A stretch of 64,000 nt of DNA, taken from assembly GCA_963804245.1 (NCBI GenBank), contig CAWDPQ010000007.1, positions 1 through 64,000 on the forward strand, given 5' to 3'. Position numbers and translations under genes: made by a program. A model generated the notes under the pieces. The model worked only from the letters and a program-made list of their open reading frames with translations, did no database searches and was not told where the DNA came from. Origin of the DNA: CAWDPQ01 sp963804245. GTDB lineage: Bacteria; Acidobacteriota; Vicinamibacteria; Vicinamibacterales; 2-12-FULL-66-21. Shown here one piece after another: positions 1 to 8,951 of the stretch (positions are counted from its first letter, which is position 1; every line of letters starts with the position of its first letter).

Positions 1-287
1 TCAAGAATGGACACGACCGAACTCTCGCTGCGCGTGACCACGGCCCAGCGGCAGCCCTCCAGCAACGCCTGGTGTTTGGCGACGTAGCTTCGCCATTCCT
101 CGACGGCAGTGGCTGGCGGAATCCACAGGCATTGGCGGATGTCCTCCACGACCGGCATGCCGGGCCGCCACTCCGGGTTCGCGATCAGCTTCTCGATCGC
201 ACTCAGGAATTCATCGAACGCATTGAGCTGAGCTCCCACGGAGATATATGCCAGGCCGGCACTTGCGTCGATCCATTGCTGAACCAT
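1..287 (-). CDS. Hypothetical protein, truncated at the left window edge
   Basis: An open reading frame runs leftward from an ATG at 287 to the window edge without a stop, giving about 95 residues. An in-frame TGA lies just two codons upstream of the ATG, so this is the first usable ATG. The protein contains a segment reading NPEWRPGMPVVEDIR followed by a WAVVTRSESS stretch. This pattern resembles small STAS/SpoIIAA-like proteins of environmental bacteria, in which a conserved Asp-Ile-Arg follows a 'pewrpg' motif, but the assignment is from memory of the family and is weak. There is no signal peptide or membrane segment. It diverges from the glycosyltransferase gene at 511. The 3' end and therefore the full length are unknown. 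Confidence 0.45.
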   Translation of the reverse strand, partial: MVQQWIDASAGLAYISVGAQLNAFDEFLSAIEKLIANPEWRPGMPVVEDIRQCLWIPPATAVEEWRSYVAKHQALLEGCRWAVVTRSESSVVSIL

Positions 288-510
288 GCGTCATTATCCA
301 TGATCGCCGTGCCAGCCGCCGCCGCTGGGAGTTGCCTGGAAATCGAAAGATTGTCCCCGTGAGCCTCGTGTCGACACCCGGCGCCAGAGTTGCATACCCG
401 ATCGACGGTTGGGTTGGGCTGACGGTCGGCGTTCATCGTCTGCGGCGACGCGATCATTCTCGCGCGATCGTGAGTCCTCAGTGTATGGTGACGGTAAGGA
501 GAGAAGACCC

Positions 511-1581
511 GTGCGCATCGCGCAAGTATCCCCGCTCTTCGAAAGCGTTCCCCCGAAGTGCTACGGCGGAACCGAACGTGTCGTGTCGTACCTCACGGAG
601 GAGTTGGTTCGGCAGGGTCATGACGTCACGCTGTACGCCAGCGGCGACTCGGTCACGAACGCACGGCTCGTCGCCGTCTCTCAACGCTCCCTGCGCCTCG
701 ACGAGAACTGCGTCGACCAGCTGGCCCACCACATACGGATGCTCGAGCTCGTCGCGAAGGATGCGGAGACATACGATCTCATCCACTATCACATCGACTA
801 CCTGCACTTTCCCCTGTCGCGACGCTTGGGCGTGCCGCACGTGACCACCCTCCATGGCCGACTGGATCTTCCTGACTTGCCGCCGTTGTACCATGAGTTT
901 CGCGATATGCCGGTCGTGTCAATCTCCAACGCGCAGCGCCAGCCGCTCCCGTGGGCGAACTGGCAGGCGACCGTGTATCACGGACTCCCCACTGATCTCC
1001 ATCAGTTCCGAGAGGCGCCCGGCAGCTATTTCGCCTTTCTGGGCAGAATTTCTCCCGAGAAGCGCGTCGATCGGGCGATCGCGATCGCTCGCCGCATCGG
1101 GATGCCGCTGAAGATCGCGGCCAAGGTCGACGCGGTGGACCGCGAGTATTTCGAGAGCACGATCGAGCCATGTTGCGCGCCCCGGCATATCGAGTACCTC
1201 GGAGAGATCGGCGAAAACGACAAAGACGACTTCCTGGGCAATGCGTGCGCGCTGCTCTTTCCGATCGACTGGCCTGAGCCGTTCGGTCTGGTCATGATCG
1301 AAGCGCTCGCCTGCGGCACTCCGGTCATCGCCTATCGCCGGGGGTCCGTGGCGGAGATCCTCGATGATGGCGTCACGGGATTCGTCGTCAGGAATTTCGA
1401 CGGCGCGTTGCAGGCAGCCGGCCGCGTCGCGCGCCTCGACAGGCGCCGCTGCCGGGCCGTATTCGAGAAACGGTTCGCCGCTGCTCGGATGGCACGAGAC
1501 TACGTATCGGTCTACGATCGCCTCATAGCCGCCACCGGGGCTCACGGTCGGGCTGGGACCCACAACCGCGGGGCCGCCTGA
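511..1581 (+). CDS. GT4-family glycosyltransferase
   Basis: A 356-residue cytosolic glycosyltransferase of the GT-B fold, family 4, transferring sugar from a nucleotide-sugar donor to an unidentified acceptor. The N-terminal Rossmann half shows the glycine loop GGTERVV and a conserved HYHIDYLHFP stretch. The C-terminal donor-binding half has LGRISPEKRVDRAI and the E-x7-E signature in EPFGLVMIEALACGTPVIA, followed by GSVAEILDDGVTG. The GTG at 511 is chosen because AAGGAGAG lies 8-15 bases upstream and VRIAQVSPLFE matches the usual start of the family; the frame is open further upstream but codes nothing family-like. The stop is 36 bases before a glycogen-debranching-type enzyme, so the pair is probably co-transcribed and concerned with alpha-glucan or compatible-sugar metabolism. 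The acceptor cannot be read from sequence. Confidence 0.85.
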   Translation: MRIAQVSPLFESVPPKCYGGTERVVSYLTEELVRQGHDVTLYASGDSVTNARLVAVSQRSLRLDENCVDQLAHHIRMLELVAKDAETYDLIHYHIDYLHFPLSRRLGVPHVTTLHGRLDLPDLPPLYHEFRDMPVVSISNAQRQPLPWANWQATVYHGLPTDLHQFREAPGSYFAFLGRISPEKRVDRAIAIARRIGMPLKIAAKVDAVDREYFESTIEPCCAPRHIEYLGEIGENDKDDFLGNACALLFPIDWPEPFGLVMIEALACGTPVIAYRRGSVAEILDDGVTGFVVRNFDGALQAAGRVARLDRRRCRAVFEKRFAAARMARDYVSVYDRLIAATGAHGRAGTHNRGAA

Positions 1582-1617
1582 TCGCCCGATCCCCGGTGGG
1601 CTGAAACCTGTTTGAGC

Positions 1618-3783
1618 ATGGAAGAGGTCATTCGACTCGAGGACCAGTATTACATCCTGGCGGCGTCATCGCGCACGGACGATCGCACTCGCGTTCTGAA
1701 ACACGGCAACACATTTGCGGTGTTCGATCGCTACGGCGACATCGGGCCGTTCGGCCTCGGCGAGCTGGGCCTGTATCACGCCGGCACCCGCCATCTCTCT
1801 GTCCTCGATTTGCGTTTGAACGGGAAGCGGCCGTTGCTCCTCAGTTCAACCGTTCGCAAGGACAACGATCTCTTTGTCGTCGATCTGACGAATCCCGATA
1901 TCCCGCTCGGCGACGATGCGGTGTTCCGCCGGGATGTGCTGCATCTGTTTCGCTCGAAGTTCCTGCTGGAGTCGGTCTGCTACGAACGGCTCCGCCTGAC
2001 CAACTACGGACGCGATGCGCTCACCCTGGCGCTGAACCTGCGGTGCCACGCAGACTTTGCTGACATCTTCGAAGTGCGAGGGATGAAGCGGACATGTCGC
2101 GGTCGATTGCTGCCACCCGTTTCAGATGGCGGGACTCTGATCCTCGAGTACATCGGATTGGATGCCGTCGCGCGGCGAACGCGCATCGAGTGGTCGCCCG
2201 CACCCACCGCGATCGAGGGCGACGAGGCGCTGTTTGAGATTACCTTGCCGCCGCAAGCCTCGGCCACGCTGCATTGCACGGTGAGCTGTGAAGCGGAGCA
2301 GAAGGCCGGCGCCCTGACGTCGTTCGAGGACGCGTTCGGCGCGCTTCGCGCGGCGCTGACGACCAGACGTACTGAGCGACCGCAGATCGAGACGGCCAAC
2401 GACGAGTTCAACGCCTGGATCGGCCGGTCCACCGCCGATCTGGAGATGATGATGACCGCGACCCCGTACGGCATCTATCCCTATGCCGGGGTTCCGTGGT
2501 TCAGCACACCATTCGGCCGCGACGGCATCATCACGGCACTCGAGCTGTTGTGGATCGACCCGTCCGTGGCGCGCGGTGTGCTCAGCTTTCTCGCCGCCAC
2601 CCAAGCGACAGTGGTGAACGCGGATCAGGAGGCCGAGCCGGGAAAGATTCTGCACGAGATGCGCGGCGGCGAGATGGCCGCGCTCGGTGAGATTCCGTTC
2701 GGCAGGTATTACGGGAGCGTCGACGCCACGCCGCTCTTCGTCGTCCTGGCTGGAGCGTACTACGAGCGGACGGCGGATCGGGCGTTCATCGAGGCAATCT
2801 GGCCCAACATCGAGGCCGCTTTGGGTTGGATCGATACCTATGGCGACCCGGATCGTGACGGCCTCGTCGAATATATGCGGCGCACGCCCGAAGGCCTCGT
2901 TCAACAGGGGTGGAAGGACTCTCAGGATTCGGTGTTTCATGCCGACGGGACGCTCGCCGAGCCCCCGATAGCTCTCTGCGAGGTGCAGGCGTACGTGTAC
3001 CTGGCGAAACGTCGAGCGGCCGAACTGTCGCACGTCCTCGGGCGTGAGGGTCAGGCGGCGCACCTGCTTGCCGACGCCGAACGTCTGCGCGCGCGCTTTG
3101 AGGCGCTCTTCTGGTGCGATGAGCTCTCGACCTACGTGATTGCGCTCGACCGCTTGAAACAGCCGTGCCGCGTGCGCGCGTCGAACGCTGGCCATTGTCT
3201 GTTCGGCCAGATTGCCAGTCCTCAGCGGGCAGTCGCGACGGCACGCACGCTACTGGCGCACGACATGTTCTCAGGGTGGGGGATTCGAACCGTGGGTGCG
3301 ACGGAGGCGCGCTACAACCCGATGTCGTATCACAACGGATCCGTGTGGCCGCACGACAATGCCCTTGTCGCCCGCGGACTCGCCCAGTACGGCCTGACGC
3401 CGGCGGCAACCACGGTGTTCCGCGGCCTCTTCGATCTCAGCCTCTTCGTCGACCTGCAGCGGATGCCCGAGCTCGTGTGCGGCTTCGAGCGCCGCCCGGG
3501 GGAAGGTCCGACGCTCTACCCCGTAGCGTGCGCGCCGCAGTCGTGGGCGGCAGCCGCGCTGTTCATGCTCCTGCAAAGCTCGCTGGGAATCGCTATTCGA
3601 GCTCCCGAGCAACGACTCGTGTTCGAGCGCGCGGTGCTGCCGGACTTCCTGCCGTGGGTGCGTATTCTCAATCTTCGCGTCGGCGAGGCGAGTGTCGATC
3701 TCCTGCTCGAGCGTCACGAATTCGACGTGGCCATACGGGTGCTGCGCCGCTCCGGCGAGGTGGAGATCATCGCCGTCAAGTGA
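1618..3783 (+). CDS. Amylo-alpha-1,6-glucosidase (glycogen debranching enzyme type, GH133-like)
   Basis: A 721-residue two-domain protein. The first 300 residues form the all-beta N-terminal domain of bacterial debranching-enzyme homologues, with the hallmark DRYGDIGPFGLGELGLYH. The remainder is an (alpha/alpha)6 barrel carrying PWFSTPFGRDGIITALELLW, KDSQDSVFH and YHNGSVWPHDNALVARGL, which contain the acidic residues expected for catalysis. The expected role is hydrolysis of alpha-1,6 branch points, or a related alpha-glucan bond, in the cytosol. The ATG at 1618 is preferred over an in-frame TTG at 1612. The ribosome binding site is weak (GGTGGG upstream), fitting translation after the glycosyltransferase gene. 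Length and motif order match the family and no disruption is seen. Confidence 0.87.
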   Translation: MEEVIRLEDQYYILAASSRTDDRTRVLKHGNTFAVFDRYGDIGPFGLGELGLYHAGTRHLSVLDLRLNGKRPLLLSSTVRKDNDLFVVDLTNPDIPLGDDAVFRRDVLHLFRSKFLLESVCYERLRLTNYGRDALTLALNLRCHADFADIFEVRGMKRTCRGRLLPPVSDGGTLILEYIGLDAVARRTRIEWSPAPTAIEGDEALFEITLPPQASATLHCTVSCEAEQKAGALTSFEDAFGALRAALTTRRTERPQIETANDEFNAWIGRSTADLEMMMTATPYGIYPYAGVPWFSTPFGRDGIITALELLWIDPSVARGVLSFLAATQATVVNADQEAEPGKILHEMRGGEMAALGEIPFGRYYGSVDATPLFVVLAGAYYERTADRAFIEAIWPNIEAALGWIDTYGDPDRDGLVEYMRRTPEGLVQQGWKDSQDSVFHADGTLAEPPIALCEVQAYVYLAKRRAAELSHVLGREGQAAHLLADAERLRARFEALFWCDELSTYVIALDRLKQPCRVRASNAGHCLFGQIASPQRAVATARTLLAHDMFSGWGIRTVGATEARYNPMSYHNGSVWPHDNALVARGLAQYGLTPAATTVFRGLFDLSLFVDLQRMPELVCGFERRPGEGPTLYPVACAPQSWAAAALFMLLQSSLGIAIRAPEQRLVFERAVLPDFLPWVRILNLRVGEASVDLLLERHEFDVAIRVLRRSGEVEIIAVK

Positions 3784-3807
3784 GGCGCGGCCGGTGCGGC
3801 TGTCTCG

Positions 3808-4837
3808 TCAAAAAGGATAAGAAACCGGTTCGTGCTGTACGGAGATCCAGCGCACCGTGGTGAACTCCTCGAGTTGTACCTGCCGAGGCCGCTGTTCTTT
3901 TCTCCCCCGAACGTGCAGTTGGCAAGGTCGTTGACCGGCGAGTCGTTCACGTGCGTCATTCCTGCCTGCCGCGCTGCGCGAAGCGGTTGCCGCGTTCGAC
4001 GTCGTGCGTAAAAACGGCGCCCGACAGGCCGTACTGTGTGCTGTTCGCGACGTGCAGCGCCTCGCCTCGTCGCGAACCTTGATCACCGACACCACGGGCC
4101 CGAACAGCTCGTCGGCGGCGACGGACATGTCGTTCGTCGCATCGACGAACACGTTGCGGCGGCGGCACGAGACCCTGTGCCGCACCCCCGACGATCTGCC
4201 GTGCCCCTTCCTTACGCGCGCGCTCGATGCGGTCGAGTAGACGGTGCAATTGCTGCTGATTGATCACCGGGCCAATCACCGTGTCAGGATCTTTCCGAGC
4301 AACAGTCCGCCGGTGACGGGCGTATCGGATGCCGGTTTGATGACCACGGCATTCCCCCGATCGAGGGCCGGTGCGACCGAACGGCTGCTCAGGTGCAGGG
4401 GGAAGTTCCACGGGCTGATCATGCCAACGACGCCTACAGGCTGACGATAGACGCGGGTCTCCTTGCCCGTGAGGTCCGCGGGAAGAATTGAACCTTTCAT
4501 GGGGGGAACCCTGCCGCTTCGAGCGTGACCCCTCGCGCCAGCTTCCCCTCGAGTTCGGCTTTGATACGGGTGCTGCCGGATTCATGAACAAGCCAGGCGA
4601 ATTTTTCGGCGCGGCGGGATTCCATGATTGCGGCCGCGCGTCGCACCACAGCCGCACGCGTCTCCGGCAGCGTGCGCGACCAGCCTGGTTGTGCCGCATC
4701 CGCCGTCTGAAAACGCCTCGTCGAGATCCCGTTTGATCGCCAAGCGGAATCCAAAGCAGAACTTCGTTCGTGTACGGATCCACGTCCTCCGCGGTCTGGC
4801 CGCTGCGTCCGTGCTTCCAGTGGCCACTCACCAGCAT
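3808..4837 (-). pseudogene. Aldehyde dehydrogenase remnant with frameshifts and an internal deletion
   Basis: Pieces of one NAD(P)-dependent aldehyde dehydrogenase occur in order on the minus strand but in changing frames. The N terminus starts at the ATG at 4837 (LVSGHWKHG, then DPYTNEV). Next come KFAWLVHESGSTRIKAE, then the cofactor-binding segment GVVGMISPWNFPLHL with NAVVIKPASDTPVTGG, then DPDTVIGPVINQQQLHRLL, then DELFGPVVSVIKV. The C terminus is EEFTTVRWISVQHEPVSYPF, typical of benzaldehyde-dehydrogenase-like members. At least four frame changes are needed. The segment that normally lies between GGLLLGKIL and DPDTVIGPV, more than 100 residues including the ELGG loop and the catalytic cysteine, is absent at about 4285-4295. 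The enzyme therefore cannot be active even if the frameshifts were sequencing errors. Confidence 0.85.
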
Positions 4838-4989
4838 GCGGTCGAAGCCGTCGTAGGCCGCGGCGGGCCGCTCTTCAGCCGCTGTCGGGGAGATAGTGGG
4901 GATGGATGCGGCCCGAGCATAAACCGCACCAGCGTATCTTCGTTCCGCGCGGCTCGACGATTGCACCGCACGGCGGTCGAGGTTCAGAA

Positions 4990-6258
4990 ATGGCAGACGC
5001 GCGGTTGCCGTCGCAGGAGTCGCAGGTAAAGGTATTCGGCAGGACGGGATCGCCACAGTGCTTTGCGGTGCGCGACTTCCTCTACCGCAACGACGTGTCG
5101 TTCGAGTGGATCGAGCTCCACACGGACGATGAGGCGCGGGCGATCGGTCTCGAGAGCCTTGCAAACGATCACCTCCCGGTGTGCATCTTCGCCGACGGGA
5201 CGCGGATGGATCGGCCGACGATTCGCAGCATCAGCCAGAAGCTCGGCTGGTTTCGCGATCCGTCGCTGACCGAATACGACCTGGCGATCTACGGCGCCGG
5301 ACCGGCCGGACTGAGCGCCGCCGTGTATGGCGCGTCCGAAGGACTGAAAACCATTGTCGTCGAGCGGTGGGCGGTCGGGGGCCAGGCTGGCAGCAGCCCG
5401 AAGATCGAGAACTATCTCGGATTTCCGCGCGGGATCAGCGGCGCCGAGCTCGCCGATCACGCGCGCGAGCAGGCGCGGAGATTCGGGGCCGAGATCCTGA
5501 TCGCCAGTGAAGGGGTGCGCGGCGAGTTCACCGCCGGGAAGCGCGTCGGCTATCTTGCCGATGGCACCAAGGTCGTCGCCCGCGCGGCGATCTGCGCAAC
5601 TGGCATCGAATACCACCGGCTGCCACTCGCCAACGAAGAGCGATTCCGCGGCGCCGGCGTGTATTACGGCGCTGGCGCGAGCGAAGCGGTTTTCTGTGTG
5701 GGACACAACGTCGTGGTCGTCGGCGGCGGCAACTCGGCGGCGCAGGCGACGCTGCACTTCTCGCAGTATGTGGCGCACGCGACTCTGGTCGTCCGCGGCG
5801 ACAATCTGAAGAGTACGGTGTCGGCCTACCTCGTCGATCGCATCAGTGCGGCGAAGAACGTCGAAGTGGTGACGCAAACGGAAGTGACCGCACTCGAGGG
5901 GGAGGAGATGCTGGAGGCGGTGGTCCTGACGAACTGCAAGACCGGCGCCAGCCGACGGATCGAGACGCACTGGCTGTTCGTGTGTATCGGCGGCGCGCCG
6001 CGAACGGATTGGGCCCTGCAGGCCGGCGTGACGCGCGATGACGCCGGCTATTTAGTGACCGGTCCGGATCTCCTGCGAGACTCCCGGCAACCCGTAGGAT
6101 GGCCGCTCGACCGCCCACCCTATTACCTCGAAACCAACGTCCCCGGCCTTTTTGCTGCGGGCGACGTCAGGCACGGCTCCGTCAAGCGCTACGCATCGGC
6201 GGTGGGCGAAGGAGCCATGGCGGTCATGTTCGTGCACCGATATCTGGCAGCCGGCTGA
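4990..6258 (+). CDS. Thioredoxin-reductase-like FAD/NAD(P) oxidoreductase with N-terminal glutaredoxin-like domain
   Basis: A 422-residue cytosolic flavoprotein. Residues about 12-88 form a glutaredoxin-like domain (VKVFGRTGSPQCFAVRDFL) with a single cysteine in place of a CxxC pair. From residue 97 a thioredoxin-reductase-type module follows, with the FAD-binding motif IYGAGPAGLSAA, the loop VGGQAGSSPKIENYLGFP, the NADPH-binding motif VVVVGGGNSAAQ and the C-terminal FAD motif GLFAAGDVRHGSVKR. The redox CxxC that classical thioredoxin reductases carry just before the NADPH motif is missing; the sequence there is GASEAVFCVG. The ATG at 4990 has GAGG about 7 bases upstream. It is transcribed away from the aldehyde dehydrogenase remnant. 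The family is often described as thioredoxin reductase, but the electron acceptor here is uncertain. Confidence 0.82.
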   Translation: MADARLPSQESQVKVFGRTGSPQCFAVRDFLYRNDVSFEWIELHTDDEARAIGLESLANDHLPVCIFADGTRMDRPTIRSISQKLGWFRDPSLTEYDLAIYGAGPAGLSAAVYGASEGLKTIVVERWAVGGQAGSSPKIENYLGFPRGISGAELADHAREQARRFGAEILIASEGVRGEFTAGKRVGYLADGTKVVARAAICATGIEYHRLPLANEERFRGAGVYYGAGASEAVFCVGHNVVVVGGGNSAAQATLHFSQYVAHATLVVRGDNLKSTVSAYLVDRISAAKNVEVVTQTEVTALEGEEMLEAVVLTNCKTGASRRIETHWLFVCIGGAPRTDWALQAGVTRDDAGYLVTGPDLLRDSRQPVGWPLDRPPYYLETNVPGLFAAGDVRHGSVKRYASAVGEGAMAVMFVHRYLAAG

Positions 6259-6275
6259 CGAACGAGCGACCGCGC

Positions 6276-6600
6276 TTAGAGCACCTCCAGCGGCACCTTT
6301 CTCGACGGCGGGGAAACTCGCGATCGAGGTCGTGCAGGTCTTCCTGAGTCAGATGCACGTCAAGCGCCGCCCGATTCTCTCGCACGTGTTCGGCGTTGGC
6401 GCTCTTGGGAATGGTGACGACGCCGGGCTGTCTGAGGACCCAGGCGATCGCAACCTGTGCCGGGGTGGCGTGCCGCCTGGCGGCGACTCGACCGAGCGCC
6501 GCATTGCCCAGCCAGCCCGCGCTGATCGATCGGCGAGTACGCCATGATGGGAATCTGGCGCGCCTGGCACCAGGGTAGCAGAACCGGAACTGTCCAGAAG
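6276..6600 (-). pseudogene. Aldo/keto reductase remnant, C-terminal part only
   Basis: The minus strand encodes the last third of an aldo/keto reductase in three frames. It begins with LLPWCQARQIPIMAYSPIDQ, changes frame near 6510, continues ATPAQVAIAWVLRQPGVVTI, PKSANAEHVRENRAAL and LTQEDLHDLD, and changes frame again near 6320 into PPSRKVPLEVL followed by TAA at 6276-6278. That ending matches the usual C terminus of NADPH-dependent 2,5-diketogluconate-reductase-like members. The N-terminal two thirds with the catalytic Asp-Tyr-Lys-His are absent upstream of 6600. It lies tail to tail with the flavoprotein gene. Confidence 0.75.
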
Positions 6601-6752
6601 GTGCCGATTGCGCGTGTCGAGCGGGAGCCCGGGGTGTCTGACGCAATGACGCGGAAAGCTTCACATTGTGCGCGTCACGCGGTTGCGTGTCCTGAACGGC
6701 TGCGCGACGGCGCGGTAGATGAGGTCAGACAGTCGCGCATCACGTTCCGCAT

Positions 6753-7406
6753 CTATTCGAGATTTCGCTTGGTCTCGAACTCGGATCGGTTGATGACTCG
6801 AGTAATGTCATCGACTGCCAGGCCTTCGACAAAGCGCAGCACGAAGGCCAGCCGGTGGGCGCGCGGCAAGGCCCTGAGAACACGAATGATGAGTCGGCCC
6901 CGTTGGTCGGCTGCCAAGGTCTGCTCAGGCGTCGCCTGCGACGTGCGCGCCACGAAGCCTTTCGTCGGAACGTCGGGGTCGGGCTGAAAAAAATCCGGAA
7001 TTTCATCGCCGAGTGCGAAAGCAACGTCGGCCGGCAGTGTGTCTGGTTGGTCGTTTGCGACGCGCGTGGTACGTTCGTGTACGCGCTTCGAGCGCGTGAC
7101 TTCGAGATCCACTTCTTCCAGGGCCAAGCCGATCAGCCACGCACGGATGTTGGACCCGTCTGGCTGTTTGGCGAACTCACGCTGGGCGCGCCACACGACC
7201 GCCGCTACGACACCATCCGCGGTGATCACGTCCGGAAGCAAATCGCCAGTCGCGATGTGATAAGCGATTTCACGACGGGTAAAGTTGTAGAGCGCGTCGA
7301 CGTGTTGATCGATGACATTGGAGAAAATCTCGTTGTGATCAGGCACGCTCCGTTCTTTGCGATCGGAGTCGATGGGCTTCCTGTTATGTGTTTCAAACTG
7401 ACTCAT
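6753..7406 (-). CDS. Sigma-70-family RNA polymerase sigma factor (ECF-like)
   Basis: A 217-residue protein resembling a group of divergent sigma factors whose N terminus reads DALYNFTRREIAYHIATGDL, followed by a region-2-like helix (VVAAVVWRAQREFAKQ). The C-terminal part has a region-4 helix-turn-helix: RVLRALPRAHRLAFVLRF, then EGLAVDDITRVI. The middle is an acidic linker (GDEIPDFFQPDPD). It would direct RNA polymerase to a special promoter set. The region-4 recognition helix ends abruptly (NRSEFETKRNLE then TAG), so a 3' frameshift or truncation is possible. The ATG at 7406 is 9 bases after the stop of the upstream M50 protease gene, so the two form an operon; no anti-sigma gene is adjacent. 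Confidence 0.7.
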   Translation of the reverse strand: MSQFETHNRKPIDSDRKERSVPDHNEIFSNVIDQHVDALYNFTRREIAYHIATGDLLPDVITADGVVAAVVWRAQREFAKQPDGSNIRAWLIGLALEEVDLEVTRSKRVHERTTRVANDQPDTLPADVAFALGDEIPDFFQPDPDVPTKGFVARTSQATPEQTLAADQRGRLIIRVLRALPRAHRLAFVLRFVEGLAVDDITRVINRSEFETKRNLE

Positions 7407-7415
7407 TGTTCGAAT

Positions 7416-8951
7416 CTAAGCACGCCATGCGAGCGCAGCAACACAAAACCGATTCCCTTCAGACCGTCTCATTCGATCGCAGAGACACGAGCGGCCCGAT
7501 CGCAAGCGATCTCGCATCCTCCTGTCCCTTGATGCCGCGAGTTCTTCGATGTGGTCTGCCCCCAATCCGGTTCCGTGATGGTGACATGGCGTCCGATCGC
7601 TCTGGCGCCAGGATATGGAGTCAAGCGTCGGATCGCCCAGCGCCGGGGGAACCGGCAGCACGATCAGAATGGGAAGCATGAGTGTCGGCACTCCAAGCGC
7701 GAAGCGCCTGGCGTCCGGCGGTGTCACGTCGTCGAGTGCGGGCATGTGTGAGAACCCGGCGAGTAGAGCCACAATCAGCGCCCACGTCAGGAGCCCTGGC
7801 CAGACGAAGAGTCCAAGACAAACCATCAGCACGACCGTCACGATACTCACGGTTCTCGCGTGACGCCGACCGAATAGGGCATACGTCACGTGTCCGCCAT
7901 CGAGCTGGCCAACCGGCAGAAGGTTGAGACCAGTGACGAACACCCCAATCCACCCGGCAAACGCGACAGGCGATACGTTGACGGCAGTGGCGGCGACGTC
8001 GCCGCCGTAGGCGAAGTGATACAGCAACGCGAGAAACAGCGACGACGTGGTCTGCAATACGAAGCGCCCGTCGGGGTCCACGACAGTTTGTGCGCCCGCC
8101 ATGCCGAAGTAGAGAAGGGGAACCGCCACGACGAGGCCCACCAGCGGGCCGGCGATGCCGATATCGAACACCGCGCGCCGACTTTTGATCAGCGACTTCA
8201 TCTGGATGAATGCGCCGAACGTTCCCAGCCCCATTGGGACGGGAATGAAATATGGGAGCGTGACATCGACGCCGTGACGACGCGCCATGAAGTAGTGCCC
8301 CAGCTCGTGGACCCCGAGGATGGTGAGCAGCGAAATCGCGTATGGGAGACCTACAGTGAACTGACTCGGGTTCTCGAGAAGATTTATTCCCTGCTGCCGA
8401 GCGCCGGCATAGACAGTCGTGACGGCGGTAGCGGCAAATAGCACGAGGTTTATGACAGGGGATGAACCGGAACGAAGTCGTCCATCCACGCCCTTCGGCA
8501 ACCCAATCACCCGCACCGCGCCATCCTTCAGTGCCTCGACCAACGGGATGACTTGATGCGGCGCAAGCTGTCGCTCCAGCTGCGAAAATAGTCGTGACGC
8601 CTGCACCTGCGGGATGCCTTCAATTACCGGGACACCCGCCTCGACATAACTGCGGCGGGGACGTACGAAGGGTACGACGAGACTCTCGAATGCGGCGGCG
8701 GCTGCCGCATCCCGCGGGACGCGGAGTGCGGCCACACGCGGTCCGGCGGAAGTCTCCTCTGGTTCGCAGCACGTCAGAAGCCAACCAACCAGAATCAACG
8801 GCAGCAACAGGAGAAGCCAGAATAGGGCTGTGGGGGCAACGGACCGATCCTCGGCCGCTCCCAGCACGAGCATGACCGGCAACATTAGGAGCAGAAGCAG
8901 GATCAGTGCGTCGGCGAGCCGATACGTCCGTCCCGATGCTTCGGTAGCCAT
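7416..8951 (-). CDS. Site-2-protease-type membrane metallopeptidase (M50)
   Basis: A 511-residue integral membrane zinc peptidase. Residues 15-60 hold two hydrophobic segments, then a soluble region to about 160, then a core of several transmembrane helices. The zinc-binding HELGH is at residues 215-219, preceded by LLTILGV and followed by YFMARRHGVDVTLPYFIPVP. The third-ligand motif NLLPVGQLDGGHVTYALFG is also present. This architecture matches the EGY/cyanobacterial branch of M50, which cleaves within membranes. The ATG at 8951 has GAAGGA 6 bases upstream and is preferred over an in-frame TTG at 8957. The last 70 or so residues after PVPPALGDPTLDS are Arg/Cys-rich and unlike a membrane protease, so the true end may be earlier, through a frameshift near 7600. 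It is co-directional with the sigma gene 9 bases downstream. Confidence 0.85.
   Translation of the reverse strand: MATEASGRTYRLADALILLLLLMLPVMLVLGAAEDRSVAPTALFWLLLLLPLILVGWLLTCCEPEETSAGPRVAALRVPRDAAAAAAFESLVVPFVRPRRSYVEAGVPVIEGIPQVQASRLFSQLERQLAPHQVIPLVEALKDGAVRVIGLPKGVDGRLRSGSSPVINLVLFAATAVTTVYAGARQQGINLLENPSQFTVGLPYAISLLTILGVHELGHYFMARRHGVDVTLPYFIPVPMGLGTFGAFIQMKSLIKSRRAVFDIGIAGPLVGLVVAVPLLYFGMAGAQTVVDPDGRFVLQTTSSLFLALLYHFAYGGDVAATAVNVSPVAFAGWIGVFVTGLNLLPVGQLDGGHVTYALFGRRHARTVSIVTVVLMVCLGLFVWPGLLTWALIVALLAGFSHMPALDDVTPPDARRFALGVPTLMLPILIVLPVPPALGDPTLDSISWRQSDRTPCHHHGTGLGADHIEELAASRDRRMRDRLRSGRSCLCDRMRRSEGNRFCVAALAWRA

Noticed and set aside
3270..3300. GGGGGATTCGAACCG looks like the T-arm of a tRNA on the minus strand
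   Set aside because: It encodes the conserved GWGIRTVG segment of the debranching enzyme, and no acceptor or anticodon stem pairs around it.
3808..4837. The aldehyde dehydrogenase remnant as the missing iolA
   Set aside because: Its ends match benzaldehyde-dehydrogenase-like proteins, it is far from the iol genes, and it lacks the catalytic region.
3956..5164. Minus-strand reading frame of 402 codons as one gene
   Set aside because: Only parts of it match aldehyde dehydrogenase; the other parts of the enzyme lie in other frames, so it is a composite over a remnant.
6601..6752. The missing N-terminal part of the aldo/keto reductase
   Set aside because: No frame in this interval encodes the catalytic barrel strands; the remnant is truncated.
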